The position numbers and the translations under genes were made by a program. 64,000 nt of DNA, taken from assembly GCA_001899395.1 (NCBI GenBank), contig MOYD01000061.1, positions 125,522 through 189,521 on the forward strand, written 5' to 3'. Shown here one piece after another: positions 1 through 8,976 of this stretch (position 1 is its first letter; every line of letters starts with the position of its first letter). Under the pieces are notes generated by a model. That model had not been told where the DNA came from. It ran no database searches and saw only the letters and a list, made by a program, of their open reading frames with translations. This DNA comes from Candidatus Gastranaerophilales bacterium Zag_111 (GTDB lineage Bacteria; Cyanobacteriota; Vampirovibrionia; Gastranaerophilales; Gastranaerophilaceae).

Positions 1-417
1 AACTCTTTTTAGTAGCGAATTTTTACCTGCACCTTTTTCGCCTGTGATTGAAAATATTTTTGTATCTTTTGAGCGAATGCCGTCAATGAGCATGTCATAT
101 GCTTGGTCAGCATCATAAAGTTTCGGACGGTATTCAAGATTAAGATTTTTGGACTTTTCACTTTTACTCGTTGGGCTTTTGGCAAGAGCACCATCAAGCG
201 GCGAACCGCATTTCCTGCATTTTGTGGCAATAGGAAAATTCACACTGTGGCAATGTTTGCAGATTTTTAAAAGTTCCGCTCCGCATTTTTGGCAAACCAA
301 ACTTCCGACAGGATTTACGCTATTGCAGTGTGAACACTGTAAACCTGTACGGGTTTTGCAATACGGACATTTTAGCGCCGATTGCGGTATATTTTTTTTA
401 CAGACCGGACATTTCAT
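1..417 (-). CDS. Zinc-ribbon P-loop protein, N-terminal part (runs off window)
   Basis: The reading frame is open from an ATG at 417 to the window edge, giving the first 139 residues. It begins with three tandem zinc-ribbon units made of CxxC pairs (CPVC/CPYC, CSHC/CQKC, CKHC/CRKC, residues about 3-70). A polar linker follows, then a P-loop, GEKGAGKNS, at about residues 125-133. The residue after the P-loop lysine is Asn where Ser or Thr is usual, with Ser next. The family is probably an AAA-type ATPase fused to zinc ribbons, but the catalytic half lies outside the window. It starts 10 nt after the sigma factor gene, so it is probably co-transcribed with it. The function is unknown. Confidence 0.75.
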   Translation of the reverse strand, partial: MKCPVCKKNIPQSALKCPYCKTRTGLQCSHCNSVNPVGSLVCQKCGAELLKICKHCHSVNFPIATKCRKCGSPLDGALAKSPTSKSEKSKNLNLEYRPKLYDADQAYDMLIDGIRSKDTKIFSITGEKGAGKNSLLKRV

Positions 418-427
418 AGTTTAGAGT

Positions 428-982
428 TTATTCAATAATGTCTTTAACTTTATCCATCAATTTATATAATCTTTTTGAGATTTCAGATTGAGAGATACCT
501 AGTTCTTCAGAAATTTCTTTCTGTGTCATGCCTTTATCATAGCGCAAAGTATAAATATGTAAATAGTCCTTTTCAGGTTCTTCTTCATCAATCTTGCGAA
601 TTGTATCTGCAACAAACTCCAAAATTTCTTTCTGGATAACAATTTCTTCAGGATTTTCAGGAACTTTGATATTGGAATAACTTATTACAACGTCACTATA
701 ATCAATATCCGGCTCAATTGCGACTTCTTTAGACGACATATAGCCGCTTCTGGTACGTCTTAGTCTTCCGGAATCTTTTAAAACATTTATAATAGACGTT
801 GTTGCAACACGTTTGATATATGCTTCTAATGTCAATTCAGATTCTACAGCATTAATTATTGCAACCGAACGTTTGCAAGTTTCATTAAAAAAGTCATCGT
901 ATAAATCTTCGTTATTCGGGTATTTACGATCGTTTTTTATTATTCTGCTAATTAAATCAATCTTGTCTTGTGTTAATTCCAC
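428..982 (-). CDS. Sigma-70 family RNA polymerase sigma factor
   Basis: A 184-residue protein with the layout of a short sigma-70 family factor. Residues about 30-80 form a region-2-like helical segment rich in basic residues (GRLRRTR). The C-terminus carries a clear region-4 helix-turn-helix (TQKEISEELGISQSEISK, about residues 152-169). It should direct RNA polymerase to a particular promoter set. The start is GTG at 982, preceded by GAGG about 11 nt upstream. It lies 39 nt downstream of the large DUF1822/TonB-like gene and just upstream of the zinc-ribbon protein, so the three probably form an operon. A second short sigma factor lies at 50953-51570. The regulon cannot be inferred. Confidence 0.85.
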   Translation of the reverse strand: MELTQDKIDLISRIIKNDRKYPNNEDLYDDFFNETCKRSVAIINAVESELTLEAYIKRVATTSIINVLKDSGRLRRTRSGYMSSKEVAIEPDIDYSDVVISYSNIKVPENPEEIVIQKEILEFVADTIRKIDEEEPEKDYLHIYTLRYDKGMTQKEISEELGISQSEISKRLYKLMDKVKDIIE

Positions 983-1021
983 AATTCTGGCTTCCTCTAC
1001 TTTAAAAGCATTATATCATAT

Positions 1022-4000
1022 TTACAAATAAATTTTAAGTATTGCGGTTGTGCTTTCGTCATTACCCACGCTCTGAGGGGCTTTGAGGGCTTTTAAAGTT
1101 TGGTTAACAGTTTGTAACACAATATTATCAATCTGTGTTGAACCACTGGATTTTAATATCTGTGAACCTTTGAAAGTGCCGTCTTTAGCAAATGTCACAC
1201 TTACTCTGACTTCATTTGAATAAGCATAATCGGTTGCAAGCAGTAAATCACTGGTCAAAGCAAGTTTCAAACTCTTACCAACAGCTTGGAAATACTGTTT
1301 AAACTGTGGATTGTAAGAAATATAATCCGGAACTTCCCATGTTAATTTTTTGACTTCTAAAAACGTTCCGCTGCCTGTTTGTTTTTTAGGTGTTGTAACA
1401 GGAGATTGGGCTGTCTGGATTGGTTGCGGCTTTTTCATTGTTGTCGGATTTACTAATGAGTTTGTTGCATTATCCATGCTTACAACATTATCAGGATTAA
1501 CATCAAGTGAATTGTTATCAGTAACTGTCGCTTCAGGTGCTGTTGGAACAGCATCATCAGTTATTGGCTGTGGTGCTTCTTCTGTTGGCGCTTTGAACAG
1601 TTTCGCTGCATTAAAACCTATAACACAAACTATAGCCAGGACAACCAATCCGCCAATCAGCTTAAATACAATTCCTAATCCTGAACCGCCGGTGCTTCTG
1701 TTGGTTCCAAGTCTGCCAGGAGATTGCAGCAAAGCACCGCCTGCAATATTTTTGTCTTCATTATAGATACTTTCAAGACTTTCAGATTCTTGGTAAATCG
1801 GAGCCTGTGCATTATTTATGTCAATTGGAATTTCACCTACTGTAAAGTTTTTGTCACTTATTACTGTTGAATTTTCAATTACATCAAAGACTTTTTGATT
1901 GTCAATATCAGGTTCAACAATCATCTCTTCCGTCGGAATTTCTTCTTGTACCGGTTCAGGTGCAGGAAGTTCGACATCTTCAAGATTGTCATAGTTTGTA
2001 TCTTCTATCCAATCTTGTGCGGTCTCCGGTTCGATATTTTCAATTGGTGTATCTTCTTGTGTAATTTCGTCATCGGAGACAATTTCATCTTCTACAGGTT
2101 CCGGCTCTAAGTCTGTATTTTCGTCAAGCTGAACTTCTTCTGTATTAAATTCATCAAGGCTAATGTCTTCAACTGATACGGTATCATCTCCTAGAAATTC
2201 ATCCATTGAGATTTCTTCATGGGTTTCTTCAATTGGTTCAGAAACCGGCTCAAAGTTATCCTGTTCGACAACTTCTTCGCTTTGCGTTTCTTCAATCGGT
2301 TCTTCAATATTACCTATATCAGTACCAAAATCATCATCCAAAGTAATATCATTGATATTGTTGTCAAAATCAACAAGGTGTTCTGTTACTTCTTCATTAA
2401 AATTCAAGTCCGTACCAAAGTTATCCATATTTGAAGTACCGTCTTCATTTATTGTGTAGGAAGACATATCAGGTAAATCCATTCCCTCAAATTCATTTTC
2501 TGTGTTTAGTTCGTGAAGGTTTTCCGGCGGTCTGGTAGGTGAATCCGCAGTAATTGAGCCCAGATTTACAACTTCGCCATTGTCTTCTTCAAATATATCA
2601 TCGTTCTCAACCGTATCCATTGCGTTTAAGTCAATGGTCTCTTGTTCAAACGACAATTCTTCGTGTACATTTTCAATTGGTTGCAATTCTTCCAGGTCAT
2701 GCGGGTTTTCAAATTGACCTGAGGATTCAGCTTCAAGGTTAGCTTCCATTTTTGCAGTTGATAAATCAGCCATTGCAGCAATATGTTCCGGAATTTCTGA
2801 CACATCAGGTGCGATATCTGTTTTAGCATAATCAATTCTGTCTAAATTCTTTTGTTGTTTTTCAACGTTTTGTTCTACGACATCTTTAACTAAATCCCCG
2901 GCTACACCGGCAAGCTTTATAGCTTCTTCTGTTGCAGCTGCAACGGTTTCGGTTGTTTCAATCGCGGCTTCTCCCGCAACTGTTGCTTCTGAGGTCGCGG
3001 CTATTGCTGCTGCACCTGCTGCAATTGAAGCTGCTTGCGCGCTTTTTTCAATAGAATTTTGAACAGCGTTGCTTATTGTTTCTGCTAAGCCTTTATTTAT
3101 ATCAAACTCTTCAGGCTCATTGGCTGGCGTGTCTAAAGTTTCGGTTTTCAGCGGTTCCGGTTCGTCTAAGGTTAAATTTTCTTCTAACAAAGGTTCTTCA
3201 AGTAACATGCCAGTTTCAATGTCTTCGTTGATTGTTTCGATTGGTAAATCCTGTTGAATTTCTTCACAGTGAGTTTCTTCTTCAACTGTTTCTTCTATAA
3301 CAGGTTCGTCTAAGAGTGAATCTGACATATCTTCATCAAGCTTTAGACCCTCAATGACGTCTTCTTCCTGTAAAACATCTTCGGTTGGTAATTCTGCTAC
3401 TTCATCGACGACTTCATCTGAAGAAATATCTTCAGTGGTGTCGTACGTTTCTTCTTCTTCTTCTTCTTCTTCTTCTTCTTCTGCTGCTGCTGCTGCTTGT
3501 GCCGTTTCTTCATTTTCTGAATTTTCATCATCAGCAAAGAAAGACTCATCCAAAATAATGTCATCTTCTTGTAATGCTGTATCAGATAAATCAATTTCTT
3601 TATTTACGACTTCTTCTTGTGCTTCAATGTCCGGAACAATCACAGGTTCAGACATTTTGTCTACAAGTGTTTTTGCAACGTTATAAGCAAGAGTTTCAAA
3701 GTTATCAAATTCAAGAACGCTCTCGCGAAGTTCGTCACTTGATAATAAAAGTTCAAGTAGCTCGTGTTCTTCTTCTGTTGACAAATTATGGTCAGCAAGC
3801 ATAATTGACAGCTCTCTGCCTCTTAACATGTCTTCTTGAGAAAGGCTTCTGGAGGTTGAACCGGTGTAATTCTTTATATACTGTTTCAGTTTGTCAGCAG
3901 ATGTAAGTCTGTTTTTTTCAACAAAATAGTAATCTGAATTGGCGTTTTTAAGATTAATTTTTTTAGGTTCAATAAAGCCTAAAAGTTCAACGTGCTCAAA

Positions 4001-4357
4001 ATGTTCATCAAGTTTTAAAACAACGTAGATATCAGGAGTAATTTCAGGCTCAAAATGGCTTTTAGGAATAAAAATCTGTTTTTCATCAAAAACAACACGC
4101 GCATCAATGTGAATATTTGGGAGCAAAACATCTGCAATGTCATACTTTTCAAGGATTTTTGATATTGAATGAATATTGTGCACATTAGAAACATTTAAGC
4201 CTTCTGATGTCAAAAACTTCATAACAAGTTCTGCGCCTAAAGCGTTTATGTATGCTCTGTTTCGGACTTGCCTGTCGACAAAACTTCTTGACATGAATTC
4301 TGCTTCTGTAGTGTTATCTTTTTCAATATATATTAATGCTGATTGTTTACTTCCCAT
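1022..4357 (-). CDS. Large acidic membrane protein: DUF1822-like N-terminus, TonB-like C-terminus
   Basis: The protein has 1111 residues. Its first 220 or so resemble, by recalled pattern, cyanobacterial DUF1822 (an NRAYINALGAELVMKFL helix, then VVLKLDEHFEHVELLGFI). A very acidic low-complexity region follows (about residues 230-880), including an A5E11 run and an alanine-rich stretch near 440-480. One transmembrane helix lies near residues 896-922 (GGLVVLAIVCVIGF). The last 110 residues look like a TonB C-terminal domain (VRVSVTFAKDGTFKGSQILKSS). The long acidic part therefore probably faces the cytoplasm and the TonB-like end the periplasm. The start has GGAGG about 11 nt upstream. The next gene in the operon is a sigma factor, so control of that factor is possible but unproven. 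Confidence 0.7.
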   Translation of the reverse strand: MGSKQSALIYIEKDNTTEAEFMSRSFVDRQVRNRAYINALGAELVMKFLTSEGLNVSNVHNIHSISKILEKYDIADVLLPNIHIDARVVFDEKQIFIPKSHFEPEITPDIYVVLKLDEHFEHVELLGFIEPKKINLKNANSDYYFVEKNRLTSADKLKQYIKNYTGSTSRSLSQEDMLRGRELSIMLADHNLSTEEEHELLELLLSSDELRESVLEFDNFETLAYNVAKTLVDKMSEPVIVPDIEAQEEVVNKEIDLSDTALQEDDIILDESFFADDENSENEETAQAAAAAEEEEEEEEEEETYDTTEDISSDEVVDEVAELPTEDVLQEEDVIEGLKLDEDMSDSLLDEPVIEETVEEETHCEEIQQDLPIETINEDIETGMLLEEPLLEENLTLDEPEPLKTETLDTPANEPEEFDINKGLAETISNAVQNSIEKSAQAASIAAGAAAIAATSEATVAGEAAIETTETVAAATEEAIKLAGVAGDLVKDVVEQNVEKQQKNLDRIDYAKTDIAPDVSEIPEHIAAMADLSTAKMEANLEAESSGQFENPHDLEELQPIENVHEELSFEQETIDLNAMDTVENDDIFEEDNGEVVNLGSITADSPTRPPENLHELNTENEFEGMDLPDMSSYTINEDGTSNMDNFGTDLNFNEEVTEHLVDFDNNINDITLDDDFGTDIGNIEEPIEETQSEEVVEQDNFEPVSEPIEETHEEISMDEFLGDDTVSVEDISLDEFNTEEVQLDENTDLEPEPVEDEIVSDDEITQEDTPIENIEPETAQDWIEDTNYDNLEDVELPAPEPVQEEIPTEEMIVEPDIDNQKVFDVIENSTVISDKNFTVGEIPIDINNAQAPIYQESESLESIYNEDKNIAGGALLQSPGRLGTNRSTGGSGLGIVFKLIGGLVVLAIVCVIGFNAAKLFKAPTEEAPQPITDDAVPTAPEATVTDNNSLDVNPDNVVSMDNATNSLVNPTTMKKPQPIQTAQSPVTTPKKQTGSGTFLEVKKLTWEVPDYISYNPQFKQYFQAVGKSLKLALTSDLLLATDYAYSNEVRVSVTFAKDGTFKGSQILKSSGSTQIDNIVLQTVNQTLKALKAPQSVGNDESTTAILKIYL
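3449..3496 (-). repeat. Trinucleotide microsatellite (GCA)5(GAA)11 inside a coding region
   Basis: On the coding strand, five GCA codons are followed by eleven identical GAA codons, giving A5E11. Because the unit is three bases, gain or loss of a unit changes protein length without shifting the frame, unlike the G-runs near 33, 34 and 55 kb. Confidence 0.95.
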
Positions 4358-4528
4358 TTTAAATAAATCCTCCCTCTACACCAATAAAGATGACACATCA
4401 TGTTAAAATATTCCAAAATTAATGTAAATTTTTGTAACAAATATTTGCAAAATTATATTAATGCGTCAAAATTAATACATCAGGTGTTTTATATGTTGTG
4501 TAGTAAAAGTGTATAAGGAGGTTTTCTC

Positions 4529-4894
4529 ATGATGGTAAGTCCAATTTCAAGTGTAAGATTTGGTAGCGGTGCGGCGACTATAGATTTAGCGCGTGAAGGT
4601 GCTCATACAAGACCGAACGCAGAAGCAGCAGCTCCGGCAGCAGCTGAAAAAAAATCGGGCACAGGTAAAAAAGTTTTAAAAACAGTTATTGGTTTAGCGG
4701 TTGTAGCAGCAGCATTAGCAGCACTTCCAAAGGTATTTAAAAATGCGATTAAAGTTTTACCTACAGAAGAATTAGCAGAAGCAGGCTTTATGAAAAAAGC
4801 TGCACATTATCTTGCTAAAACCGGTGAAGCTATTGGTAAATATACATACGAACCAATTGTTAAATTATTCAAAAAGACACCTAAAGCTGAATAA
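4529..4894 (+). CDS. Small alanine-rich membrane-associated protein, unknown
   Basis: A 121-residue basic protein with a strong SD (AAGGAGG, 7 nt before ATG 4529); the second ATG at 4532 is also possible. The N-terminus is a short ISSVRFGSG segment followed by a polar, alanine-rich linker. One hydrophobic helix lies at about residues 48-68 (VLKTVIGLAVVAAALAALP), and the tail is lysine-rich. No catalytic motif is visible. It is probably a single-gene unit, since it is divergent from the large gene at 4357 and is followed by a hairpin terminator. I do not recognise the family. Confidence 0.65.
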   Translation: MMVSPISSVRFGSGAATIDLAREGAHTRPNAEAAAPAAAEKKSGTGKKVLKTVIGLAVVAAALAALPKVFKNAIKVLPTEELAEAGFMKKAAHYLAKTGEAIGKYTYEPIVKLFKKTPKAE

Positions 4895-4930
4895 TAAAAA
4901 CCACTCAAGAAAACCGATTATGATAAAACA

Positions 4931-4960
4931 AAAAGCCGGCAGAATTTTGCCGGTCTTTTT
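4931..4960 (+). terminator. Rho-independent terminator, probably bidirectional
   Basis: A GC-rich stem CCGGCA/TGCCGG with a 6-nt loop is followed by CTTTTT, and a run of A precedes the stem. It closes the gene at 4529 and could also serve the minus-strand gene ending at 4990. Confidence 0.85.
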
Positions 4961-4989
4961 GCTTTTTGTGTTGTAATCAAACATTACTT

Positions 4990-5544
4990 TTATTTTAACC
5001 ATTCAATCATTTGAGCCAGAATGTCTTTATTAATTTGTTCTGCGCTTTGTTTAATATTACAAGGGTGTGTAACGCTATCGATAATTTCTTTAAAGTTACT
5101 ATCAGTTACGCCAATGTCATGTAGTCTTATTCCTGGCATAAGATTTTCGTCAGTAAAGCTGTAATAATCATTACTAACATTATAAAATAGGTCGTCATCG
5201 TCCATTTTCATAATTCTTCGTGTTAATTTTGCAATAAAGTCAAACATTGGGACAGTTTTCTTGCTTGGCTTGATAATATTTCTATTAATAGCAAGTTCAG
5301 GAACCATCGTTCTGTTATTAACAACTGTCATAATATGCAAAATATCCAGTCTGGAAGCTTTACAGTTTCCAATATTTGGCGAGCATCTTTTTAAAACATT
5401 TACAAAATCAGACAAGTCATAATCGTTTGCGTCATTGGTCAATTTTAAAAGTAAATTTGCTTTATGTATCTGATTTGAGCGTTCAGGTAGTATACTTACA
5501 CACCCGCTGATGTTTGTCAAACCTGTAAAATTTATTCTATCCAT
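4990..5544 (-). CDS. Conserved-looking hypothetical protein
   Basis: A protein of 184 residues if translation begins at ATG 5544 (MDRINFTGL), which I prefer. A longer frame opens with GTG at 5601, but that start would sit inside the tyrS promoter region. AGGG precedes ATG 5544 closely. The protein is mixed alpha/beta, with several Cys, Asp and Lys residues but no motif I can assign. It has no signal peptide or membrane helix. It is divergent from tyrS and ends at the shared terminator near 4950. Function unknown. Confidence 0.55.
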   Translation of the reverse strand: MDRINFTGLTNISGCVSILPERSNQIHKANLLLKLTNDANDYDLSDFVNVLKRCSPNIGNCKASRLDILHIMTVVNNRTMVPELAINRNIIKPSKKTVPMFDFIAKLTRRIMKMDDDDLFYNVSNDYYSFTDENLMPGIRLHDIGVTDSNFKEIIDSVTHPCNIKQSAEQINKDILAQMIEWLK

Positions 5545-5617
5545 ATCCCTAATAAAATCTGTAAAAAATATTTTTGCTATTTTTTTGTTATAATTTAACA
5601 CAAATAGGAGAAATGAA

Positions 5618-6841
5618 ATGACAGAGATAAAAGAAGAGTTTATAAATCAAGCAAAACATATAGCACGAAACGCGGAAGTGTTGCCGGGCGGAATTGAGGA
5701 GCTGGCAGCAAAGTTGCAGCATGCAGCAGAAACTAATACCCCGCTTAGAGTGAAACTTGGCATGGATCCGACAAGACCTGATTTGCACCTTGGACATACG
5801 GTTGTTATGAGGAAATTAAAAGAATTTCAGGCACTTGGACATAAAATAGTACTTCTTGTTGGGGGCGCGACTGCAATGGTTGGCGACCCGTCAGGAAAAT
5901 CTGAAACCCGTCCTGCACTGTCAAAAGAGCAGGTTGAAGAAAATGCTAAAACTTATTTTGACCAGATGGCTAAAGTTATTGATGTATCAAAAGCAGAGGT
6001 TGTTAATAATGCAGATTGGCTTCATAAAATGAGTTTTACAGAACTTTTGAAACTTTCATCGCAAGTCACTGTTGCACAGATGATGACAAGAGATGATTTT
6101 GCGAAGCGTTATGCGGACGGTAAACCTATTTCGATTGTTGAATTTTTCTATCCGCTTATGCAGGCTTACGATTCTGTTGCAATTGAGGCTGATATTGAAC
6201 TTGGCGGAACAGACCAAAGATTTAACACTTTGTTAGGACGGGATATTCAAAGCGCTTACGGTAAAAAATACCCGCAACTTGTTGTTCTGTTGCCTTTGTT
6301 AGAAGGAACTGACGGGGTTGTTAAAATGTCAAAAACGTACCCTGAGCATTGTATTTCACTAACAGACAGCGCAAAGGATATGTTTGGGAAATTAATGAGT
6401 ATTCCGGATAATATGATTACTCGTTATTACAGTTTATTGACAGATGCGACAAAAGAAGAACTTGAAACCTACGACAGACAAATTGCAGACGGCTCAATTA
6501 ACCCAAGAAACATAAAAATGCAATTAGCACACCAAATTACGGAAGAATACCACGGAAAAGGCGGTGCAGATAAGGCTCAGGAAGAGTTTATTAATGTAGT
6601 TTCAAACAAGGGAATACCTGAAGACATTGAACAAGTTAAAGTTGAGCAGGGCAAAAATATTCTTGACCTGTTGACAGAGCTTAATTTCGTATCAAGCCGC
6701 GGAGAAGCAAAACGTTTAATTCAGGGCGGCGGAGTTAAAATTGATGGTGAAAAAATTGCCGATATGACTTATACGCTTTCTTTTGAAGAAAGTGTAGTAT
6801 TGCAAGCAGGCAAAAGAAAGTTCGCAAAATTGGTAAGATAA
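5618..6841 (+). CDS. tyrS: Tyrosyl-tRNA synthetase
   Basis: This class I aminoacyl-tRNA synthetase attaches tyrosine to tRNA-Tyr in the cytoplasm. The HIGH-type signature appears as HLGH near residue 55 and the KMSKS loop as KMSKT near residue 235. The tyrosine pocket region (QAYDSVAIEADIELGGTDQ) lies between them. A C-terminal S4-like RNA-binding domain covers about residues 345-407 (RGEAKRLIQGGGVKI). The length of 407 residues is normal. A TATAAT box at 5590-5595 and the SD TAGGAG place transcription start close to the gene, leaving no room for a T-box leader. cysE follows after 19 nt and is probably co-transcribed. Confidence 0.97.
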   Translation: MTEIKEEFINQAKHIARNAEVLPGGIEELAAKLQHAAETNTPLRVKLGMDPTRPDLHLGHTVVMRKLKEFQALGHKIVLLVGGATAMVGDPSGKSETRPALSKEQVEENAKTYFDQMAKVIDVSKAEVVNNADWLHKMSFTELLKLSSQVTVAQMMTRDDFAKRYADGKPISIVEFFYPLMQAYDSVAIEADIELGGTDQRFNTLLGRDIQSAYGKKYPQLVVLLPLLEGTDGVVKMSKTYPEHCISLTDSAKDMFGKLMSIPDNMITRYYSLLTDATKEELETYDRQIADGSINPRNIKMQLAHQITEEYHGKGGADKAQEEFINVVSNKGIPEDIEQVKVEQGKNILDLLTELNFVSSRGEAKRLIQGGGVKIDGEKIADMTYTLSFEESVVLQAGKRKFAKLVR

Positions 6842-6860
6842 CTTTCTTTAGGAGACACAA

Positions 6861-7505
6861 ATGCTAAGCGTACTAAAACGCGGAATAACAAAAGTAAAAG
6901 AAGACATAAAAGTAATATATGATAATGACCCGGCAGCAACCAATTTAGCCGAAGTTATATTATGTTACCCTGGACTTCATGCGCTGATTGCATACAGATT
7001 TGCACACCGGCTTTATAAATGGGGTATTCCGCTGGTTCCACGGATTATATCCTATTTAACGCGTATTGTTACGGGAATTGAAATCCACCCGGGCGCAAGG
7101 ATTGGAAGAAGGTTTTTTATAGACCACGGAGAAGGTGTTGTAATTGGTGAAACTACAATAATTGGGGATGATGTGTTGATTTATCAGCAGGTAACCCTTG
7201 GCGGCACCGGCAAAGGAAAAAACAAACGTCACCCGACTTTAGGTAACAATGTCATTGTTGGTGCCGGGGCTAAGGTGCTTGGAGATATAAAGATTGGTAA
7301 TTTTGTAAGGGTTGGTGCAGGTTCCGTTGTTATTGAAGATGTGCCGGATTATTCGACAGTTGTTGGGGTACCGGGGCGCGTTGTTCATCGGACTATTGTT
7401 GATGAACAGGGTAATCTTATGCACAACAGAATTCCTGATCCAGTAAAATGCGATATAAATAAACTCAAAGCAGAAGTCGAGATTTTGAAGGAAAAAGTTA
7501 AATAG
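6861..7505 (+). CDS. cysE: Serine O-acetyltransferase
   Basis: CysE transfers acetyl from acetyl-CoA to serine, giving O-acetylserine, the carbon skeleton for cysteine synthesis. The 214-residue protein has the family's N-terminal helical region and a left-handed beta-helix of hexapeptide repeats (HPGARIGRRFFIDHGEGVVI, then GETTIIGDDVLIYQQVTLGG) from about residue 75 to 170. The catalytic His of the DHGEG segment is present. A C-terminal helical tail follows. Start ATG 6861 has AGGAG upstream and lies 19 nt after tyrS. No O-acetylserine sulfhydrylase is in the window. Confidence 0.95.
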   Translation: MLSVLKRGITKVKEDIKVIYDNDPAATNLAEVILCYPGLHALIAYRFAHRLYKWGIPLVPRIISYLTRIVTGIEIHPGARIGRRFFIDHGEGVVIGETTIIGDDVLIYQQVTLGGTGKGKNKRHPTLGNNVIVGAGAKVLGDIKIGNFVRVGAGSVVIEDVPDYSTVVGVPGRVVHRTIVDEQGNLMHNRIPDPVKCDINKLKAEVEILKEKVK

Positions 7506-7596
7506 ATTAATTTTTGTAACAAAAGTTTTAAATTGTGAAATAATCGAGTTTTGAAATTTTTTACATGAATATCAATTTATAAGAAGAGATAATTTG

Positions 7597-8904
7597 ATGG
7601 TTGAAATTCATGGTTCCAGACAAACAGTAAATGACCGGTATCATCAGCATGCAATGGAGCGAGTTAATCAAGAAATGACACAGCGCATACTGACAGAACC
7701 CGGTTATGCTCAGTCAATAAGCGGCGGCGGCATGTATATGCCAACTCCTGGTTTTGGCATGCCGGGTATGTGTATGCCGGGATTTGGCATGGGCGGCATG
7801 AATTATGGTATCGGCGGATATCAAATGGGCGGTTTTGGTATGCCTGGCATGGGGTTTGGTGCGCCTGTGCCATCTTGGTTTATGGATCTAAATATGGGTA
7901 TGCAAACAGGTTCCGCTATCGGACGTTTTGTTAATAAACTCTTTGGCAGAAATACTCAGCAAATGCAATACAATCAAGTTTCGTATCAGCAGCAATCAGG
8001 TACTGTTCAACCAGGCTTGACTAGAACAGTTCAACCTACTTCAACCGGAACAGTACAAACACAAGACAAAACACCTGCGACTTCAGATGTTGATACTTCT
8101 TCGCTTCCAACGGGTTCAACCCTGAATGGCGTTAGAAAAGGAAACGTTGGCGGACAACAAACTTATATTGCAGATGTCACAAATGCAGATGGACAAAGTG
8201 AGTTTTATACATTAACAAAAGATAAATCAGGCAGTTATAAGATTGGTGCAAAACTTACAAAAAGTACCGGAAATTCTAACTACTCAAACGATGCTAAACT
8301 AACAGAGGCAATAGAAAAAGAGTTTGGTAAAGGATTTAAACTTCCTGACGGTTATAAGGCTCAGCTTGTAGGAGATACCTTAGTTGTTAAAGACGCCCAA
8401 GGACAAATTCTTGGAGCAGACAGAATTGCAATACTAAAAACAACAGGAGCCACCCCGGAATCCGATGCTGAAGCTTTGTTAAAAGACGCAGATAAAGACG
8501 GCAATAAAATGTTAAGTTATCAAGAGTTTGGAGCTTCAATAAAACAACAGTTTGAAGAAAATGGCATAGAAGTTACAGATGAAATAAACGAACAAATTAA
8601 TAACTTTGCAAAAAGTTTAGATACAGATAAAAGCGGTCAAATAGAAAAAGCTGAAATTGAGGCAAATTATGCTAAAATACTGGCATTTGCACAGGAGATA
8701 GAGACGAAAACCGTTGGTGAAGGTCTTCAAACAAAAGATGACATTTTAGAAGCAGCAGACCTTGATGGCAATGGACAGATTGATAAAGGTGAATGGGAAG
8801 AATATCAATCAACCTCTAAAGACATGATTGGTGTTGACCCTGGCGAATTCGATTCCAAAGATAAAAACGGCGACGGCGTAATCTCTCCTGATGAGCTGGA
8901 ATAA
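7597..8904 (+). CDS. EF-hand protein with Met/Gly-rich N-terminal region
   Basis: A protein of about 435 residues starting at ATG 7597 (a TTG three bases earlier is also in frame). Residues about 45-95 are a Met/Gly/Phe-rich low-complexity tract built of repeats such as GFGMPGM and GFGMGGM. A Thr/Gln-rich linker and an unassigned central domain follow. The C-terminal third has four EF-hand-like calcium loops: DADKDGNKMLSYQE (about 298), DTDKSGQIEKAE (about 345), DLDGNGQIDKGE (about 388) and DKNGDGVISPDE (about 424). No clear signal peptide is seen. It is likely calcium-binding, with unknown location and partner. A second small EF-hand gene lies at 39403. Confidence 0.8.
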   Translation: MVEIHGSRQTVNDRYHQHAMERVNQEMTQRILTEPGYAQSISGGGMYMPTPGFGMPGMCMPGFGMGGMNYGIGGYQMGGFGMPGMGFGAPVPSWFMDLNMGMQTGSAIGRFVNKLFGRNTQQMQYNQVSYQQQSGTVQPGLTRTVQPTSTGTVQTQDKTPATSDVDTSSLPTGSTLNGVRKGNVGGQQTYIADVTNADGQSEFYTLTKDKSGSYKIGAKLTKSTGNSNYSNDAKLTEAIEKEFGKGFKLPDGYKAQLVGDTLVVKDAQGQILGADRIAILKTTGATPESDAEALLKDADKDGNKMLSYQEFGASIKQQFEENGIEVTDEINEQINNFAKSLDTDKSGQIEKAEIEANYAKILAFAQEIETKTVGEGLQTKDDILEAADLDGNGQIDKGEWEEYQSTSKDMIGVDPGEFDSKDKNGDGVISPDELE

Positions 8905-8976
8905 GCCTTGTAATTGACTTAATCCTTATTTCATGACAATAATATTGTATAGGAATTAAGGATAGATAGACAAAAA

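Noticed and set aside
3397-3594. Lysine-rich minus-strand frame and other frames inside the large acidic gene
   Set aside because: They are shadows of the GAA/GCA repeats and acidic codons of the 1111-residue gene; no SD, no family resemblance.
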